Assembly (NCBI GenBank): GCA_009746045.1 | Contig: RPFO01000792.1 | Span: 1 to 52,162, forward strand | DNA length: 52,162 bases | Direction: 5' to 3' | Source: Mesostigma viride | Taxonomy: Eukaryota > Streptophyta > Mesostigmatophyceae > Mesostigmatales > Mesostigmataceae | Part shown: piece by piece, positions 28,703-40,041 of the stretch | How the letters are laid out: every line of letters begins with the position of its first letter | Position numbering within the stretch: position 1 is the first letter of the stretch | Made by a program: the position numbers and the translations under genes | The notes under the pieces: model-generated | Seen by the model: only the letters and a program-made list of their open reading frames with translations | The model's database searches: none | What the model was told of the DNA's origin: nothing

Positions 28703-30826
28703 GTGGAGCCGGTCCTTGCGTGCGCGGTGTATGTACGTGTGTGTGCAGCCGCCCCTTGCGTGCGCGGTGTAGGTACGTATGTGTGCAGCCGCCCCTTGCG
28801 TGCGCGGTGTATGTACGTGTGTGTGCAGCCGCCCCAAGCGTGCGCGGTGTGTGTACATGTGAGTGCAGCTGCCCCAAGCGTGCGCGGTGTGTGTACATGT
28901 GTGTGCAGTTGCCCCTTGCGTGCGCGGTGGATGTACGTGTGTGTGCATGCCGGCAATTGCGTGCATGGTGTGTGTACGTGTGTGTGCAGCCGCCCCTTGC
29001 GTGCGCGGTGTGTGTACATGTGAGTGCCGTCGCCCCAAGCGTGCATTTTGTGTGTAAGTGTGTGTGCAGCCGCCCCTTGCGTGCGCGGTGTAGGTACGTG
29101 TGTGTGCAGCCGCCCCAAGCGTGCGCGGTGTGTGTACGTGTGTGTGCAGCCGCCCCAAGCGTGCGCGGTGTGTGTACATGTGAGTGCAGCTGCCCCAAGC
29201 GTGCGCGGTGTGTGTACATGTGTGTGCAGTTGCCCCTTGCGTGCGCGGTGGATGTACGTGTGTGTGCATGCCGGCAATTGCGTGCATGGTGTGTGTACGT
29301 GTGTGTGCAGCCGCCCCTTGCGTGCGCGGTGTGTGTACGTGTGTGTGCACTCGCCCCTTGCGTGCGCGGTGTATGTACGTGTGTGTGCAGCCGCCCCTTG
29401 CGTGCGCGGTGTAGGTACGTGTGTGTGCAGCCGCCCCAAGCGTGCGCGGTGTATGTATGTGTGTGTGCAGCCGCCCCTTGCGTGCGCGGTGGATGTACGT
29501 GTGTGTGCAGCCACCCCTTTCGTGCGCGGTGTATGTACATGTGAGTGCCGTCGCCCCAAGCGTGCATTTTGTGTGTAAGTGTGTGTGCAGCAGCCCCTTG
29601 CGTGCGCGGTGTATGTACGTGTGTGTGCAGCCGCCCCGTGGTTGCGCGGTGGATGTACATGTGAGTGGAGCCGGTCCTTGCGTGCGCGGTGTATGTACGT
29701 GTGTGTGCAGCCGCCCCTTGCGTGCGTGGTGTGTGTACATGTAAGTGCAGCCGCCCCTTGCGTGCGCGGTGTATGTACGTGTGTGTGCAGCCGTCCCTTG
29801 CGTGCGCGGTGTGTGTACGTGTGTGTGCAGCCGCCCCTTGCGTGCATGGTGAGTGTAAGTGTGTGTGCAGCCGCCCCTTGCGTGCGCGGTGTAGGTACGT
29901 ATGTGTGCAGCCGCCCCTTGCGTGCGCGGTGTATGTACGTGTGTGTGCAGCCGCCCCAAGCGTGCGCGGTGTGTGTACATGTGAGTGCAGCTGCCCCAAG
30001 CGTGCGCGGTGTGTGTACATGTGTGTGCAGTTGCCCCTTGCGTGCGCGGTGGATGTACGTGTGTGTGCATGCCGGCAATTGCGTGCATGGTGTGTGTACG
30101 TGTGTGTGCAGCCGCCCCTTGCGTGCGCGGTGTGTGTACATGTGAGTGCCGTCGCCCCAAGCGTGCATTTTGTGTGTAAGTGTGTGTGCAGCCGCCCCTT
30201 GCGTGCGCGGTGTAGGTACGTGTGTGTGCAGCCGCCCCAAGCGTGCGCGGTGTATGTACGTGTGTGTGCAGCCGCCCCAAGCGTGCGCGGTGTGTGTACA
30301 TGTGAGTGCAGCTGCCCCAAGCGTGCGCGGTGTGTGTACATGTGTGTGCAGTTGCCCCTTGCGTGCGCGGTGGATGTACGTGTGTGTGCATGCCGGCAAT
30401 TGCGTGCATGGTGTGTGTACGTGTGTGTGCAGCCGCCCCTTGCGTGCGCGGTGTGTGTACGTGTGTGTGCACTCGCCCCTTGCGTGCGCGGTGGATGTAC
30501 ATGTGTGTGCAGCCGCCCCTTGCGTGCATGGTGTATGTCCATGTGTGGGCAGTTGCCCCTTGCGTGCGCGGTGTATGTACATGTTTTTGCACTCGCCCCT
30601 TGCGTGCATGGTGTATGTATGTGTGTGTGCAGCCGCCCCTTGCGTGCGCGGTGGATGTACGTGTGTGTGCAGCCACCCCTTTCGTGCGCGGTGTATGTAC
30701 ATGTGAGTGCCGTCGCCCCAAGCGTGCATTTTGTGTGTAAGTGTGTGTGCAGCAGCCCCTTGCGTGCGCGGTGTATGTACGTGTGTGTGCAGCCGCCCCG
30801 TGGTTGCGCGGTGGATGTACATGTGA
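28703..30826 (+). repeat. 2124-bp higher-order unit, copy i (block 4)
   Basis: Phased on the GGAGCCGGTCC variant monomer. The following unit, 30827-32950, carries the same order of variant monomers. Confidence 0.85.
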
Positions 30827-32950
30827 GTGGAGCCGGTCCTTGCGTGCGCGGTGTATGTACGTGTGTGTGCAGCCGCCCCTTGCGTGCGCGGTGTAGGTAC
30901 GTATGTGTGCAGCCGCCCCTTGCGTGCGCGGTGTATGTACGTGTGTGTGCAGCCGCCCCAAGCGTGCGCGGTGTGTGTACATGTGAGTGCAGCTGCCCCA
31001 AGCGTGCGCGGTGTGTGTACATGTGTGTGCAGTTGCCCCTTGCGTGCGCGGTGGATGTACGTGTGTGTGCATGCCGGCAATTGCGTGCATGGTGTGTGTA
31101 CGTGTGTGTGCAGCCGCCCCTTGCGTGCGCGGTGTGTGTACATGTGAGTGCCGTCGCCCCAAGCGTGCATTTTGTGTGTAAGTGTGTGTGCAGCCGCCCC
31201 TTGCGTGCGCGGTGTAGGTACGTGTGTGTGCAGCCGCCCCAAGCGTGCGCGGTGTGTGTACGTGTGTGTGCAGCCGCCCCAAGCGTGCGCGGTGTGTGTA
31301 CATGTGAGTGCAGCTGCCCCAAGCGTGCGCGGTGTGTGTACATGTGTGTGCAGTTGCCCCTTGCGTGCGCGGTGGATGTACGTGTGTGTGCATGCCGGCA
31401 ATTGCGTGCATGGTGTGTGTACGTGTGTGTGCAGCCGCCCCTTGCGTGCGCGGTGTGTGTACGTGTGTGTGCACTCGCCCCTTGCGTGCGCGGTGTATGT
31501 ACGTGTGTGTGCAGCCGCCCCTTGCGTGCGCGGTGTAGGTACGTGTGTGTGCAGCCGCCCCAAGCGTGCGCGGTGTATGTATGTGTGTGTGCAGCCGCCC
31601 CTTGCGTGCGCGGTGGATGTACGTGTGTGTGCAGCCACCCCTTTCGTGCGCGGTGTATGTACATGTGAGTGCCGTCGCCCCAAGCGTGCATTTTGTGTGT
31701 AAGTGTGTGTGCAGCAGCCCCTTGCGTGCGCGGTGTATGTACGTGTGTGTGCAGCCGCCCCGTGGTTGCGCGGTGGATGTACATGTGAGTGGAGCCGGTC
31801 CTTGCGTGCGCGGTGTATGTACGTGTGTGTGCAGCCGCCCCTTGCGTGCGTGGTGTGTGTACATGTAAGTGCAGCCGCCCCTTGCGTGCGCGGTGTATGT
31901 ACGTGTGTGTGCAGCCGTCCCTTGCGTGCGCGGTGTGTGTACGTGTGTGTGCAGCCGCCCCTTGCGTGCATGGTGAGTGTAAGTGTGTGTGCAGCCGCCC
32001 CTTGCGTGCGCGGTGTAGGTACGTATGTGTGCAGCCGCCCCTTGCGTGCGCGGTGTATGTACGTGTGTGTGCAGCCGCCCCAAGCGTGCGCGGTGTGTGT
32101 ACATGTGAGTGCAGCTGCCCCAAGCGTGCGCGGTGTGTGTACATGTGTGTGCAGTTGCCCCTTGCGTGCGCGGTGGATGTACGTGTGTGTGCATGCCGGC
32201 AATTGCGTGCATGGTGTGTGTACGTGTGTGTGCAGCCGCCCCTTGCGTGCGCGGTGTGTGTACATGTGAGTGCCGTCGCCCCAAGCGTGCATTTTGTGTG
32301 TAAGTGTGTGTGCAGCCGCCCCTTGCGTGCGCGGTGTAGGTACGTGTGTGTGCAGCCGCCCCAAGCGTGCGCGGTGTATGTACGTGTGTGTGCAGCCGCC
32401 CCAAGCGTGCGCGGTGTGTGTACATGTGAGTGCAGCTGCCCCAAGCGTGCGCGGTGTGTGTACATGTGTGTGCAGTTGCCCCTTGCGTGCGCGGTGGATG
32501 TACGTGTGTGTGCATGCCGGCAATTGCGTGCATGGTGTGTGTACGTGTGTGTGCAGCCGCCCCTTGCGTGCGCGGTGTGTGTACGTGTGTGTGCACTCGC
32601 CCCTTGCGTGCGCGGTGGATGTACATGTGTGTGCAGCCGCCCCTTGCGTGCATGGTGTATGTCCATGTGTGGGCAGTTGCCCCTTGCGTGCGCGGTGTAT
32701 GTACATGTTTTTGCACTCGCCCCTTGCGTGCATGGTGTATGTATGTGTGTGTGCAGCCGCCCCTTGCGTGCGCGGTGGATGTACGTGTGTGTGCAGCCAC
32801 CCCTTTCGTGCGCGGTGTATGTACATGTGAGTGCCGTCGCCCCAAGCGTGCATTTTGTGTGTAAGTGTGTGTGCAGCAGCCCCTTGCGTGCGCGGTGTAT
32901 GTACGTGTGTGTGCAGCCGCCCCGTGGTTGCGCGGTGGATGTACATGTGA
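30827..32950 (+). repeat. 2124-bp higher-order unit, copy ii (block 4)
   Basis: Direct tandem copy of the preceding unit. The next begins at 32951 and is cut by the element B insertion context at 34680. Confidence 0.85.
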
Positions 32951-34680
32951 GTGGAGCCGGTCCTTGCGTGCGCGGTGTATGTACGTGTGTGTGCAGCCGC
33001 CCCTTGCGTGCGCGGTGTAGGTACGTATGTGTGCAGCCGCCCCTTGCGTGCGCGGTGTATGTACGTGTGTGTGCAGCCGCCCCAAGCGTGCGCGGTGTGT
33101 GTACATGTGAGTGCAGCTGCCCCAAGCGTGCGCGGTGTGTGTACATGTGTGTGCAGTTGCCCCTTGCGTGCGCGGTGGATGTACGTGTGTGTGCATGCCG
33201 GCAATTGCGTGCATGGTGTGTGTACGTGTGTGTGCAGCCGCCCCTTGCGTGCGCGGTGTGTGTACATGTGAGTGCCGTCGCCCCAAGCGTGCATTTTGTG
33301 TGTAAGTGTGTGTGCAGCCGCCCCTTGCGTGCGCGGTGTAGGTACGTGTGTGTGCAGCCGCCCCAAGCGTGCGCGGTGTGTGTACGTGTGTGTGCAGCCG
33401 CCCCAAGCGTGCGCGGTGTGTGTACATGTGAGTGCAGCTGCCCCAAGCGTGCGCGGTGTGTGTACATGTGTGTGCAGTTGCCCCTTGCGTGCGCGGTGGA
33501 TGTACGTGTGTGTGCATGCCGGCAATTGCGTGCATGGTGTGTGTACGTGTGTGTGCAGCCGCCCCTTGCGTGCGCGGTGTGTGTACGTGTGTGTGCACTC
33601 GCCCCTTGCGTGCGCGGTGTATGTACGTGTGTGTGCAGCCGCCCCTTGCGTGCGCGGTGTAGGTACGTGTGTGTGCAGCCGCCCCAAGCGTGCGCGGTGT
33701 ATGTATGTGTGTGTGCAGCCGCCCCTTGCGTGCGCGGTGGATGTACGTGTGTGTGCAGCCACCCCTTTCGTGCGCGGTGTATGTACATGTGAGTGCCGTC
33801 GCCCCAAGCGTGCATTTTGTGTGTAAGTGTGTGTGCAGCAGCCCCTTGCGTGCGCGGTGTATGTACGTGTGTGTGCAGCCGCCCCGTGGTTGCGCGGTGG
33901 ATGTACATGTGAGTGGAGCCGGTCCTTGCGTGCGCGGTGTATGTACGTGTGTGTGCAGCCGCCCCTTGCGTGCGTGGTGTGTGTACATGTAAGTGCAGCC
34001 GCCCCTTGCGTGCGCGGTGTATGTACGTGTGTGTGCAGCCGTCCCTTGCGTGCGCGGTGTGTGTACGTGTGTGTGCAGCCGCCCCTTGCGTGCATGGTGA
34101 GTGTAAGTGTGTGTGCAGCAGCCCCTTGCGTGCGCAGTGTATGTACGTGTGTGTGCAGCCGCCCCTTGCGTGCGCGGTGTGTGTACTGTGTGTGCATGCC
34201 GGCCCTTGCGTGCATGGTGTGTGTACGTGTGTGTGCAGCCGCCCCTTGCATGGGCGGTGTATGTACAATTGAGTGCAGCCGGCCCTTGCGTGCGCGGTGG
34301 ATGTACATGTGTGGGCAGTTGCCCCTTGCGTGCGCGGTGTATGTACATGTGTTTGCACTCGCCCCTTGCGTGCGCGGTGGATGTACATGTGTGTGCAGCC
34401 GAACCTTGCGTGCATGGTGTGTGTACCTGTGCGTGAAGTCGCTCCTTGCGTGCATGGTGTGTGTACGTGTGTGTGCAGCCGCCCCTTGCGTGCATGGTGA
34501 GTGTACCTGTGCGTGAAGTCGCTCCTTGCGTGCATGGTGTGTGTACGTGTGTGTGCAGCCGCCCCTTGCGTGCATGGTGTATGTACATGTGAGTGCCGTT
34601 GCCCCAAGCGTGCATTGTGTGTGTAAGTGTGTGTGCAGCCGGCCCTTGCGTGCATGGTGTGTGTACATGTGAGTGCAGCC

Positions 34681-35058
34681 AGTTAGTCTAAGTCTCCCGC
34701 CTGTAGCCTAAGTGGACACGTGCCAGCACCGCCGGCGCCCAATTGGGTACTGGGACGGTGCTGGACTAGAGCAGTCGTGGCATGGACACGTGGCTATACT
34801 CAGTATGTGATGAGCCGGTACCTCAGTACCGGGACTGTAGTTGTCATGTTAGGACTGACTAGATCAGGTTGTAACTGATAGGCTAGTCCGTCCAGGATCA
34901 GTAAGTTAGTTTAACTTACGCAAAGTCTGGCCAGCCATCGTTGACGGCTGGCCAGCAGTATATGTGCCATTCTATCCTAATGCCAAGGTGTCTCGTCGTT
35001 CACGCACACACACGCCATTTGGCAGTGCCCGAGCATTCCAGCTTTGTGTTGCATAACT
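34681..35058 (+). repeat. 5' LTR of element B copy 2 (378 bp)
   Basis: Begins AGTTAGTCTAAG and ends GCATAACT. No difference from the 3' LTR seen by eye. Contains the same inverted repeats as copy 1. No TG...CA ends. Confidence 0.93.
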
Positions 35059-35161
35059 TGCATTAAAAACTCCAAAAACATACACGACAAAACGACGAGC
35101 GTGCGAAACGTACAGTTCGCAAACACCCATTTCCATTTTTTTTACCCATCTTTTTGAACTA

Positions 35162-35743
35162 ATGGCTCCCAAGAACAACAAGGGAAAGGCCCTTGTGGGC
35201 GCGACTTCCTCGGAGGAGGAGTCGCCGTCGGTGACGAGGTACCAGTCGTCGTCGTCCCCGATGTCCGATGACTCGGGGACGTCGGACTCGATCCTGGAAA
35301 GTATGCGCCAGGATTACGAGAACCGGGATGCTCAGGATCCCATGCATCCTGAGGATGCGGCGATGGCGGCAGCCGACCCGACGTACCGTGACGTTGTGGA
35401 GAACGTCGTGGTGCGCGTTCCCCTGATGCGTAGGGCGCGGGGGTCGACCCCGGTGGTGCGTCAGAGGGGACCACCATATGCACCACGTGGTGCGGGGGCG
35501 GGGCCCGAGTCGGAGGAGGAGGAGAGTGGGGAGTCCGACAGCGTGTCGGAAACCAGCTCGCTGGGTTTGTTTGGACTGCAGCCATCGTCGGCAGACGAGG
35601 CGCGCAGTGCGCAGGTGGCAGCAGATGCTGCCATGGCGCAGAGCCTGCAGGAGCAGGAGTCCGCAGAAGAGCGGAGGTTGGCAGTGCGCGCACGTGAGCG
35701 CGCCCAACAAATGGAGGATGCTGCCAGGTCCGCGCGGCATTGA
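35162..35743 (+). pseudogene. gag: B copy 2 gag, N-terminal fragment
   Basis: From ATG 35162 to TGA 35741-35743. It is the same protein as the start of the 851-codon Gag of copy 1 until about residue 189, where GCTGCCCAGG in copy 1 is GCTGCCAGG here. The lost C shifts the frame and ends the reading after 193 codons. The acidic Ser/Glu N-terminus and the first helix are retained. Confidence 0.85.
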
Positions 35744-36792
35744 TGAGGAGGTCAGAGTCGCCGAGGTCAGCGTCGCCGACCCATGAAGTGGTGCGGAGGG
35801 CGGACCTGGCGTGTTTCCAGCGCCTTCGACGGTCGGCAACGATCCCGAGGGAGATTGATGGAGTGCTGCAGGAGTCGGAGTATTCTTTGACGGGTCCGTC
35901 GGCGTCCGAAGCGGACGACCTGGTGGAGATGACGCCGGCTATGCAGGCGCGAGAGAAGGAGGCTCAGAGGAGGCTCGCGGTCTTCAAGGCGGAGAGGGAG
36001 AAGAAGCAGCGGAGGCGGAACGTGATCGCGCAGAGGAAGCTGCGCGAGCAGCAAGAGCGTGACAGGGCGGAGGCGCTCGCGGCCAGGATTCGGGTGAAGA
36101 TGTCTCACACCAAGGTGAGGTGTGAGCGTCTCACCCGCGACCTGAAGAGCTGGAAATACCGGAAGGTCGCGGAGATAGCACCTTTGCAGGGGCCGGCTCG
36201 TCGGGAAGCCGAGGAGCGCTACCGCAGGCATCTGGCCGCCTGGGAGGAAAGCGTAGGTCGCCTGGAGAGGCGTATGCTGAAGCAGCGACGCCGTATGTCG
36301 AAGAACATCAAGAAGGCTGCGGTGAGGGGATGCATGGGGGAGGCGGTAAGAGCTGAATTTGGTTTGATGCCGGATGAACGCATTTCTACCGAACAACTCT
36401 ACCATTTTTTGTCGCAGCCAACGCATACCATTTCAAACCGAGACGGCACAGCGGCAAGGACCAGGGTGACGCACCGGGGCGAACCCGGTCCAGCGACCTT
36501 GTCCACCGGGAGGACATCCGGAGGCAACTCCACTGGCCCAGCAGATGCTGGAGAGGGGCGGGAGCTCACCCCGGGCGAGCATGGCCGCCTAGCAGACACG
36601 GTGGCGAGGCTGGTGGCCTCGCTGAAGCCAACAAAACGCAGGGCACCGGAGGAGGCGTGCCAGCCACAGCAAAAACGCAGGAGGGACGAGAGGGACGAGG
36701 GGGAGGATGACGGGGAGAGGGGGGGCAACCAGGGCAGGGGTGGACATGGCACCCAGGAGTCTGCACCAACACGGCACGAGGGCGGGGAGCGG

Positions 36793-36824
<32 letters not shown>

Positions 36825-37371
36825 GCAGCAGCAGCCACAACCAGCAGGAACGACCACAACCTCCAATATGGCCTTGAACAGGCCCAGGTTTGATCCAAAA
36901 AAGAAAGAGGACAAGCTAGTGTTTCCGGGTTTGCCAGAGGGCCACACCCAGGACGAAGCTAGGGAGTGGTTGTTTAAGTTGTCACATGCATATGCTAGCG
37001 ACAATGTCCGTGATTGGTTTGCCTCTCTACGTGCGTCCACACCCATCCATCAATCTGCCAAGCCTATCCAGCAGTTGGTACAATTGTACCAAAAGCGTGC
37101 CAGCAGCGGGGTAGACGTGGCAGAAAATGTGTTGTGGGCGCAGTTCATGGTTGATCTTAGGGCACTTGTTACCACGGGGGAGCACTTAGAAGTGCTTAAG
37201 GGCTTCCAGTGGATAGAGGCCTATAAGGTCAATAAGCGTGACTATGTGAGTGACAACAAAAAATATGTCATGTACATAGAGGGAGATGAGGAGCTGAAGA
37301 AGCTCAATGCCAAGTACCTAGTACACCTATGGCTACAAAAGGCAGAACTGGACCCACCACCCTGTCAGTAA
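35740..37371 (+). pseudogene. gag: B copy 2 gag, middle and capsid fragment
   Basis: Continues the Gag in the shifted frame (first codon TTG, then ATG at 35743). It includes the Arg-rich coiled-coil region, poly-Gln and most of the capsid-like domain. Three single-base losses between about 36504 and 36556 garble about 17 residues and then restore frame. A further lost base near 37351 (GGACCC versus GGATCCC in copy 1) ends the frame early. The remaining capsid tail continues in another frame to 37628, where it reaches the G8 slippery run region. Confidence 0.85.
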
Positions 37372-37628
37372 TCCTGGCAGGTCTAAAGGATAAGTGGGAG
37401 GACTTTAGGAAGGCAATGGCCTATGTGCAGCAATGCCTAGAGCCGTTTGCTGCTGCAGCCAAGGAGGGAAAGGTGAAGCAGGTAAAGGGGGAGGAAGCCT
37501 CAGGTACGGGGCTCTCCAAGAAGCAGATGCAGTCGCTGGTAGCCCAGGTAAAGGCGGTAATGGGGGGGATAAAAACAAAAACAACAAAAGTGGGGGAGGT
37601 GGAAACAAGGGGGGGGAAAGAACAATAA
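37352..37628 (+). pseudogene. gag: B copy 2 gag, C-terminal fragment
   Basis: Frame carrying the end of the capsid-like domain (DKWEDF, AKEGKVKQVKGEE) as in copy 1. The first G run here has seven G where copy 1 has eight, so the reading leaves the Gly/Asn tail seen in copy 1 and stops at TAA 37626-37628. Confidence 0.7.
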
Positions 37629-37701
37629 CAATAAAAACAGAAAACAAAGTGGGGGAGCTAGCAAGCCAGGGGGTGCTAAGCCAGCAGGGGGGGACAAGAG
37701 G

Positions 37702-39294
37702 TTGCCTCATGACCCCACCAAGCATTGCACTAGGTGCCTTTGTAAGGGGCACCTAAAAGATGACTGCTGGAAAGGCAAACCCGACTATGGTTCTGACGTT
37801 GATGTTTGTCCTGGATGCTGGAAAACACGTCACCCCATTGCAGCAGGAGCGCGCTGCACGGCACCCAGGCACAACAAGACCACGCCAGGGCGCTACAACC
37901 GCGCGGGGGCGGCAGACCAGGGTGACACCTGTAAGCTACCCTCACCATTTTTCACAAATGGTTTCCTGTTACCTTCTGTCTGCCAAGTGTTGCCTGAGTG
38001 TGATGATGTGGATTGGGAAGTGGCATATGACATGACACTGTCACACATGATGCGTGACCCCACCATAGCTTCCCTTAGTGCAGCAGCAGAAAAGGTAATC
38101 ACGTATGGTGCTCTAGCAGAGCAACTGCACAAGGTTATGGGCCATGAGGCTGTGGCTGAAAGGCTAGCCAATAAAATACAAGGCCATGATCTGGAACAGA
38201 TGTGCAGGCACGTACGTAAGCACTGTGAGCAATGTCAGCTATATGCTCCTAAGCCCAGAAAATGGCATGTGGCCACACCACCACTGGCTAGAGGCAAACT
38301 GGTTGGGGATGTTATACACGTGGTGAAGGACACGGTATACTACCTAGTCATAAAGGATGCCTGGTCAAGGTTTGTGGTAGTGGAGCCCCTGCCTGGGATG
38401 GATAAAGAGCAGCTGCACAGAGCTTTACAGATAGCCTTGGCACGTTTTCACCCCATTGAAAAAGTAATGCTGGATCAGCAGTTTCTCTGCATCCAGGACA
38501 GGAATGACCTGCCCAAGATAGAAGTGTCTGGGGCTCAAGATCATGAACGTCAGGGGTTGGTAGAACGTACCATGAGAGCCATCAGGGATGTGATAAGAAA
38601 AATGCCATCCAGGTTGGCTGACTCTGGTAGCTATGCTGACAGGGCATCTTGGGCAGCAGGGGTGACTACCCAGCTAAACGCCAAACCAATAATGTCCTCA
38701 CCTTTTGGGGAAATCACCCCAACTGGCCTTCAGTCAGGCAGCTATGCTTCAGAGGTACACACTCACTACAACACACAAAGGCAGCACTTAGCCAAGTTGC
38801 TGGCAAAGAAAGACAAAAACAATGCCAGGCCTGTGTTTGAAGTGGGGGACCATGTGTTATTTTTCAGAGAGGGTGACAGAGGAAGAGCACACTCTGCCAG
38901 ATGGCACGGTCCAGCTGTAGTCACCAAAATTCATGAAGAAGGGACTGCAGTCACTATACAACATGACAGAGAGCGTGTGGTCAGCAAGCATAGACTCAAG
39001 CTTTATTACCCACCACTGGCAGACGTGTCAGGGGTAGAATTCTTGGACATGGATTCAGAGCAGGAGTCTGGTGGATTGATCTCACCCAATGAATTGGCTA
39101 AGGACGTCATTGATGCAAGCACTAGTACCACAGTAGAAGCTCCTGTGTTCCTCAGTAGTGCAGCCCCACTACAACCCAATAGTCCACCTGGGCAGGAGGA
39201 CGGTGCACAGGGTGAGCAGCAGGTAGCACCTCCCTCACACCTGGAGGAGTCACAAAAAAGCAGATCCTGTCGTTCCCAGGAAGTCATTTGCTGA
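37702..39294 (+). pseudogene. pol: B copy 2 pol: zinc knuckles and integrase
   Basis: 530 codons from a TTG within a frame entered from upstream, to TGA 39292-39294. Domains: knuckle C9, C12, H17, C22; second cluster C36, C39, H44, C52; integrase HHCC H143, H148, C175, C178; catalytic D203, D258, E288 (D-X29-E); a C-terminal module with GDHVLFF and RWHGPAVV resembling the SH3/GPY-F-type C-terminus of Gypsy integrases; then a Ser/Glu-rich linker. A single-base indel in the A6 run near 39253-39258 throws the reading out just before the protease; the correct continuation is in the frame of the next fragment. Confidence 0.88.
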
Positions 39295-39307
39295 GATTCT
39301 TAAGGCC

Positions 39308-40030
39308 TTGCACAAGGCACACAACACTAAAGCAGTTGTGGCAACAGGTACAGCACAGGTCAATGCTGTAGGGGATGCAGGTCAAGATCCTAGTATTTTG
39401 GCTGTAGACACCCAAGCACAGGTGAGTATCATCAGTGCAGAAGCTGTATCTGGTCTGAAAATGAAGGCCTCACCATGGGCTAGAGTGTCAGATTTTTCAG
39501 GCAAAACCAAAATGCAGGTCAAAGGTCAGGTGAGCATTCAAATCTTGGGTATGCCCACTCCATTTCAGGTGGTTGAGGGCTACTCAGGGAATGCCCTGTT
39601 AGGGGAACCTTTTGTATCTTACCCTGGTGTTGTCATCTCAGCTGGGAGGTTGAGTGTGGCAGGGGTAGGACAGGTGCCTCTAGATCATTTTAAAATCCCT
39701 TTGAGCCAGATTAGCACTGGGTTGGATGCTGCCATCAATGCAGTTAAGCCCAAGTACCTCCCAGGTCAGGAACCGTGTGTGGAGGACCTCATACACTCTC
39801 AAAAGCTACACCCTTCAGCGTTTGGGCTTGGTAGATGGGATGTTGCATCCATGTCTCCCCTGTCCTATGATGATATTGTACGGGACTGCCAGACGCAGAT
39901 TGGGTTTCTTAAGTGGCTTGAGGCTTTTACCAAAGCCAGGGAGGAGTGGGTTGTTCCAGATGCACGTAGTCCCACACACACACCACCTGTGACTCCTCTT
40001 GATGCTATGCCAGCTGGGCCAAGAAGCTAA
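39308..40030 (+). pseudogene. pol: B copy 2 pol: protease fragment
   Basis: 240 codons in the frame opened by the upstream indel. The retropepsin-like core has D34-T-Q-A (the aspartate codon is 39407-39409) where most retropepsins have DTGA or DSGA, and NALLGEPFV later, the position of the usual ILG motif. The following 120 residues match the PR-RT spacer of element C (SAFGLGKWD-type segment). The frame ends at TAA 40028-40030 because one G is missing near 40017-40019 (GCTGGGCC), ahead of the conserved AKKLRLKF-type start of RT. Confidence 0.85.
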
Positions 40031-40041
40031 GGTTAAAGTTT

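Larger units (their letters stand above)
27091..34680 (+). repeat. 40-bp satellite with higher-order repeats (block 4)
   Basis: Duplicate of block 2 with the same left (element A LTR) and right (element B LTR) borders and one extra 2124-bp unit. Marker monomers at 28703, 30827 and 32951, and at 29665, 31789 and 33913, give the 2124-bp period. Two single-C deletions near 28473 and 28553 shift the first unit by 2 bp against block 2. Uninterrupted element A target sites lie at 29734-29738, 31858-31862 and 33982-33986. The last five bases (34676-34680, CAGCC) are the left target duplication of element B. Confidence 0.95.
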
